Part shown: positions 60,392 through 64,000 of the stretch, one piece after another
Position numbering within the stretch: the first letter of the stretch is position 1
Layout: each line of letters opens with the position of its first letter
Origin: Pseudomonas helleri
GTDB lineage: Bacteria > Pseudomonadota > Gammaproteobacteria > Pseudomonadales > Pseudomonadaceae
DNA length: 64,000 bases
Assembly (NCBI RefSeq): GCF_001043025.1
Contig: NZ_JYLD01000015.1
Location: forward strand, 62,001-126,000
Direction: 5' to 3'
Notes under the pieces: model-generated
What the model was told of the DNA's origin: nothing
The model's database searches: none
What the model saw: only the letters and a program-made list of their open reading frames with translations
Program-made: the position numbers and the translations under genes

Positions 60392-63300
60392 ATGGGAAAT
60401 TCAACCTGTCCGAGTGGGCCCTCGAGCATCAGTCATTCGTGTGGTACCTGATGTTCGTCGCGGTGCTTGCCGGGTTCTTTTCGTACTTCAACCTGGGCCG
60501 CGCCGAAGACCCCAGCTTTACCATCAAAACCATGGTGATTCAGACCAAGTGGCCCGGCGCCACGGTGGATGACACCATGCTGCAAATCACCGACCGTATC
60601 GAGAAAAAGCTCGAAGAGCTGGACACCCTCGATTACGTCCAGAGCTACACCCGGCCGGGCGAGTCCACGGTGTTTGTGTTCTTGAAAGACACCACCAAGG
60701 CCGAGCTCATCCCGCATATCTGGTACGAGGTGCGCAAAAAAATCGGCGACATTCGCGGCGACTTCCCCCAAGGCATTCAAGGCCCGGGGTTCGACGATGA
60801 GTTCGGTGATGTGTACGGCACGATTTACGCCTTTACCGGCGACGGCATCAGCATGCGCCAACTGCGCGACTACGTCGAAGAAGTGCGCCTGGGGATCCGC
60901 GACATCCCCAATCGCGGCAAGATGATGACCATCGGCGAGCAGGCCGAAACCTTCTACCTCGACTTCTCGACCCGCAAACTGGCCGCGCTGGGCCTGGATC
61001 AACAACACATTCTGCAAAGCCTGCAAGAGCAAAACGCCGTGACCCCGGCGGGGGTCATTGAAGCCGGACCAGAGCGCATGTCGGTGCGCGCCTCCGGCCA
61101 GTTCCACAGCGTGGCCGACCTTGAGGCGGTCAACCTGCGGGTCAACAACCGCTTCTACCGGCTCGCTGACGTGGCCGACATTACCCGTGGCTATGTCGAC
61201 CCGGCCGCGCCGATGTTCCATTACAACGGCCAGCCGGCCATTGGCCTGGCCGTGGCCATGAACACGGGCGGCAACATTCAGGAATTCGGCGAGCAACTGC
61301 AGCAGCGCATCAACGAACTGACCGCGCAACTGCCGGTGGGCGTGGGCGTGCACATGGTCTCTGACCAGGCCGAAGTGGTTCAGGTGGCCGTACACGGCTT
61401 CACCAGCGCGCTGTTTGAGGCGGTGATCATCGTTCTGGCAGTGAGTTTTATCAGCCTGGGCCTACGCGCGGGCATGGTAGTGGCGATCTCGATCCCGCTG
61501 GTGCTGGCGCTGGTTTTCGTGTTCATGGAATTCACCGGCATCGCCATGCAGCGTGTGTCGCTGGGCGCGTTGATCATCGCCCTGGGCCTGCTGGTGGACG
61601 ACGCGATGATCACGGTAGAGATGATGATCTCGCGGCTGGAACTGGGCGAAACCAAACAGCAGGCCGCAACGTTTGCCTACCACTCCACGGCTTTCCCGAT
61701 GCTTACCGGTACCTTGGTCACGGTGGCGGGCTTTGTCCCGATCGGCCTCAACAACAGCGCGGCGGGGGAGTACACCTTCACCCTGTTCGCAGTGATTGGC
61801 GTGGCCCTGCTGGTGTCATGGATGGTGGCGGTGCTGTTTGCCCCGGTGCTGGGCGTGCACGTGCTGCCCGCCAAGGTTAAACCCAAGTCCGAAAAACCGG
61901 GGCGGCTGGCCCAAGCGTTCAACACCGGCCTGCTGTGGTGCATGACCCACCGCTGGTGGACCATCGGCGGCACGGCGGCGATGTTCCTGGCCTCGGTGGT
62001 GGGCATGACCTTTGTGCAAAACCAGTTCTTCCCGGCCTCTGAGCGGCCTGAAATCCTGGTGGATTTGAACTTGCCGCAAAACGCCTCGATCCAGGAAACC
62101 CTCAAAGTCACCCAACGCTTTGAAGCCTCGCTCAAGGACGACCCGGACATCGTGCGCTGGAGTACCTACGTGGGCGAGGGCGCGATCCGTTTCTATCTGC
62201 CTCTGGACCAGCAACTGCAAAACCCGTTCTTCGCCCAGTTGGTGATCGTCAGCACCGGGCTTGAGAGCCGCGATGTGTTGATGGAGCGGCTCAACAAACG
62301 CCTGCGTGAAGAGTTTGTCGGCGTTGGCAGTTATGTGCACACCCTGGAACTGGGCCCGCCCGTGGGCCAGCCGCTGCAATACCGGGTGAGCGGCCCGAAC
62401 ATCGACCAGGTGCGCAAACACGCCATCGACCTGGCCACCGTGCTGGACGCCAACCCCAACGTGGGCGAAACCCTGTTCAACTGGAACGAACCAGGCAAAG
62501 TGCTGCGGGTCGACATCGCGCAAGACAAGGCCCGCCAGTTTGGTTTGTCGTCCGAAGACGTCGCGCAAGTGATGAACAGCATCGTCACCGGCGCCACCGT
62601 CAGCCAGGTCAAAGACAGCATCTACCTGATCGACATCGTCGGCCGGGCCAATGGCAGCGAACGCAACACGCCAGAGACCCTGCTCAACCTGCAAATCACC
62701 ACGCCGAGCGGCACCTCGATCCCGTTGCTGGCGTTTGCCTCGGTGCGTTACGAGCTGGAGCAGCCGCTGGTCTGGAGCCGTGACCGCATACCGACCTTGA
62801 CCCTCAAGGCCGCGGTGCGCGGCGACATTCAGGCGGTTGACCTGGTGGACGACCTTAAACCGACCATCGATGAGTTCATCGCCAAACTGCCACAAGGCTA
62901 CAAAGTCGAAACCGGCGGCACTGTGGAGCAAAGCGCCAAGGCCCAAGGCCCGATCGCCAAAGTCATCCCGTTGATGCTGTTTTTGATGGCGACCTTTTTG
63001 ATGATCCAGCTGCAAAGCGTGCAGAAAATGTTCATCGTCGTCAGCGTCGCGCCGCTGGGCCTGATTGGCGTGGTGTTGGCGCTGGTGCCCACCGGCACGC
63101 CGATGGGCTTTATCGCGATTCTGGGGATCCTGGCGCTGATCGGCATCATCATTCGTAACACGGTGATCCTGGTGACCCAGATCGACCAGTTCGAGCGTGA
63201 CGGCTTCGACCCGTGGCATGCGGTGGTCCAGGCCACGCATCACCGTCGTCGGCCCATCCTGCTGACCGCCGCAGCGGCCAGCCTGGGCATGATCCCGATT

Positions 63301-63450
63301 GCACGGGACGTGTTCTGGGGCCCGATGGCCTACGCCATGATCGGCGGCATCTTCTCGGCCACCTTGTTGACCTTGCTGTTCTTGCCGGCCCTGTACGTGG
63401 CCTGGTACCGCATCAAAGAAAACAAAAACCCGCCCCCGGCCATTCACTGA
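60388..63450 (+). CDS. triC: RND efflux transporter TriC
   Basis: A 1,020-residue RND pump of the HAE-1-like class, with twelve transmembrane helices and two large periplasmic loops (about 40-330 and 560-860). The proton-relay Asp pair in TM4 is in IALGLLVDDAMITVEMMI (about residues 400-417), and the following IGLNNSAAGEYTFTLF fits. It ends with GIIIRNTVILVTQIDQ and basic-tail residues. It exports triclosan and probably other hydrophobics; the outer-membrane channel (OpmH, TolC-like) is not encoded here. No local regulator is present. Confidence 0.92.
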   Translation: MNGKFNLSEWALEHQSFVWYLMFVAVLAGFFSYFNLGRAEDPSFTIKTMVIQTKWPGATVDDTMLQITDRIEKKLEELDTLDYVQSYTRPGESTVFVFLKDTTKAELIPHIWYEVRKKIGDIRGDFPQGIQGPGFDDEFGDVYGTIYAFTGDGISMRQLRDYVEEVRLGIRDIPNRGKMMTIGEQAETFYLDFSTRKLAALGLDQQHILQSLQEQNAVTPAGVIEAGPERMSVRASGQFHSVADLEAVNLRVNNRFYRLADVADITRGYVDPAAPMFHYNGQPAIGLAVAMNTGGNIQEFGEQLQQRINELTAQLPVGVGVHMVSDQAEVVQVAVHGFTSALFEAVIIVLAVSFISLGLRAGMVVAISIPLVLALVFVFMEFTGIAMQRVSLGALIIALGLLVDDAMITVEMMISRLELGETKQQAATFAYHSTAFPMLTGTLVTVAGFVPIGLNNSAAGEYTFTLFAVIGVALLVSWMVAVLFAPVLGVHVLPAKVKPKSEKPGRLAQAFNTGLLWCMTHRWWTIGGTAAMFLASVVGMTFVQNQFFPASERPEILVDLNLPQNASIQETLKVTQRFEASLKDDPDIVRWSTYVGEGAIRFYLPLDQQLQNPFFAQLVIVSTGLESRDVLMERLNKRLREEFVGVGSYVHTLELGPPVGQPLQYRVSGPNIDQVRKHAIDLATVLDANPNVGETLFNWNEPGKVLRVDIAQDKARQFGLSSEDVAQVMNSIVTGATVSQVKDSIYLIDIVGRANGSERNTPETLLNLQITTPSGTSIPLLAFASVRYELEQPLVWSRDRIPTLTLKAAVRGDIQAVDLVDDLKPTIDEFIAKLPQGYKVETGGTVEQSAKAQGPIAKVIPLMLFLMATFLMIQLQSVQKMFIVVSVAPLGLIGVVLALVPTGTPMGFIAILGILALIGIIIRNTVILVTQIDQFERDGFDPWHAVVQATHHRRRPILLTAAAASLGMIPIARDVFWGPMAYAMIGGIFSATLLTLLFLPALYVAWYRIKENKNPPPAIH

Positions 63451-63479
63451 CCAGGCAGGAGCGAACTCGCACTGGCTCT

Positions 63480-63580
63480 GTAGCCGCTGACGAGGCACGA
63501 AGGCTGCGATGGGTTGCGTAGCGACCCAGACGGCGGTCCTGCGGCCCGCATCGCAGCCTTCGTGCCTCGTCAGCGACTAC
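63480..63580 (+). repeat. MITE-like 100-bp element, copy 4
   Basis: Same orientation and centre as copy 1, with ends GTAGCCGCTG and CAGCGACTAC, 29 bases after triC. The rest of the gap to 63804 (a GAGCGAACTCGC fragment at 63469 and the REP at 63739) has no gene that I can support. Confidence 0.9.
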
Positions 63581-63738
63581 ACGTTCAAAAGAGGTTGGCA
63601 GCTGTGCGCAGGCGCGGAGCCTACCAAGCGTTTTGAAAAGTTGAAATCCAATATTCAGGCTTGCACGCCCGAACGCTGATGATTCAGCGACGGGGCGAAC
63701 TATAGGCAGCCCTCAGAAGGGTGAACACCCTAAATGTT

Positions 63739-63774
63739 GTAGGAGCTGGCTTGCCTGCGATCTTTTGATCTTCA
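63739..63774. repeat. REP palindrome, copy 11 (right half lost)
   Basis: TGTAGGAGCTGGCTTGCCTG to CGATCTTTTGATC is a left half only, with the first arm altered to GAGCTGG. No matching right end lies within the next 50 bases. Confidence 0.75.
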
Positions 63775-63804
63775 ACGTGAATAAATTGCGATCAAACACG
63801 CTAT

Positions 63805-64000
63805 TTAGCGCTGCTTGGCGCGGTCGTATACAGCGCTGCGTTCGCGTTTCCCGACAGCAATCACTGCCACTACGACGCGCTCATCAATGACTTTGTACAC
63901 CAACCGGTAGCCTGCCGATTTAAGCTTGATCTTGTAACAGTCGGGCATCCCGTGAAGGGCGTCAGCCCCTATACGTGGGCTTACCAATCGTTCGACCAAC
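63805..64000 (-). CDS. relE: RelE family toxin, 3' part only
   Basis: The last 64 or so codons of a RelE-type mRNA interferase gene entering from the right edge. The segment ERLVSPRIGADALHGMPDCY and KIKLKSAGYRLVYKVID, then VVVAVIAVGKRERSAVYDRA, matches the E. coli-type RelE core with its basic active-site residues (Lys, Arg in RLVYKV and KRERS). The antitoxin gene would lie beyond the right edge, upstream. RelE cuts mRNA in the ribosomal A site. Confidence 0.85.
   Translation of the reverse strand, partial: LVERLVSPRIGADALHGMPDCYKIKLKSAGYRLVYKVIDERVVVAVIAVGKRERSAVYDRAKQR

Noticed and set aside
61816..63498. Minus-strand open frame of 560 codons opposite triC
   Set aside because: It is a shadow of the RND pump gene on the plus strand: His/Gln/Arg-rich composition, no domains, no ribosome binding site.

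Overview
The window is a piece of a Pseudomonas chromosome, most likely from the P. fluorescens lineage in the broad sense. The evidence is the moderately high GC content, Pseudomonas-specific genes (an AlgB amino-terminus, SutA, a TriABC-type pump with two adaptors, a DadR-dadA-ridA-dadX block) and gene order that follows P. aeruginosa PAO1 in several blocks as I remember them. It is almost entirely chromosomal backbone. I see no rRNA, tRNA, CRISPR array, prophage or insertion-sequence transposase.

Layout. 1-5.5 kb: the start of algB, a small DUF1328 membrane protein with an Ivy-type lysozyme inhibitor, the glutamate/aspartate symporter gltP, and a fused SpmA/SpmB-like membrane protein. 5.6-9.1 kb: an HU protein, rubredoxin and its reductase, and ubiC-ubiA for the first steps of ubiquinone synthesis. 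9.3-11.7 kb: a Phd/RelE-type toxin-antitoxin pair, a thioredoxin-like protein and a lysophospholipase-like hydrolase. 11.8-16 kb: D-alanine catabolism (dadR, dadA, ridA, dadX) and a PauR-like cupin regulator. 16-27.4 kb: cytochrome c5, a CoA-transferase family enzyme, xpt, rep, a GGDEF/EAL protein, a MATE exporter, a LysR regulator and comM. 27.5-33.3 kb: a REP-bounded insert with a KdgD-like dehydratase, an aminotransferase and a complete acidic amino-acid type ABC importer. 33.3-36.5 kb: ubiK, glnK-amtB behind a sigma-54/NtrC-type promoter, and sutA. 36.6-44.4 kb: HAD hydrolase, xerC, DUF484, dapF, lysA, lppL on one strand; cyaY, DUF1289 and rnk on the other; then a class I adenylate cyclase gene that lacks its whole 3' half. 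44.6-48.7 kb: the sulfate uptake operon oscA-sbp-cysT-cysW-cysA. 48.8-56 kb: a zinc ribbon protein, prlC, a gamma-carbonic-anhydrase-like protein, a phosphatase, a DUF962 membrane protein, a small serine hydrolase, an odd sigma-54 activator, and a MetQ-like binding protein. 56-64 kb: an orphan RHS protein, an AAA ATPase, the triABC efflux operon and the end of a relE toxin gene.

Two repeat families mark the intergenic gaps. One is an approximately 66-bp palindromic REP element with ends GTAGGAGCGAGCTTG and its complement (eleven full, partial or variant copies). The other is an approximately 100-bp MITE-like element with ends GTAGTCGCTG / CAGCGACTAC (four copies, one with a deleted centre). 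Two genes end at stop codons supplied by these repeats.

The points most worth a second look are the REP-bounded kdgD-aminotransferase-ABC insert with a matched pair of operator-like dyads, the truncated cyaA, and the sigma-54 activator that lacks both a recognisable GAFTGA loop and a DNA-binding domain.
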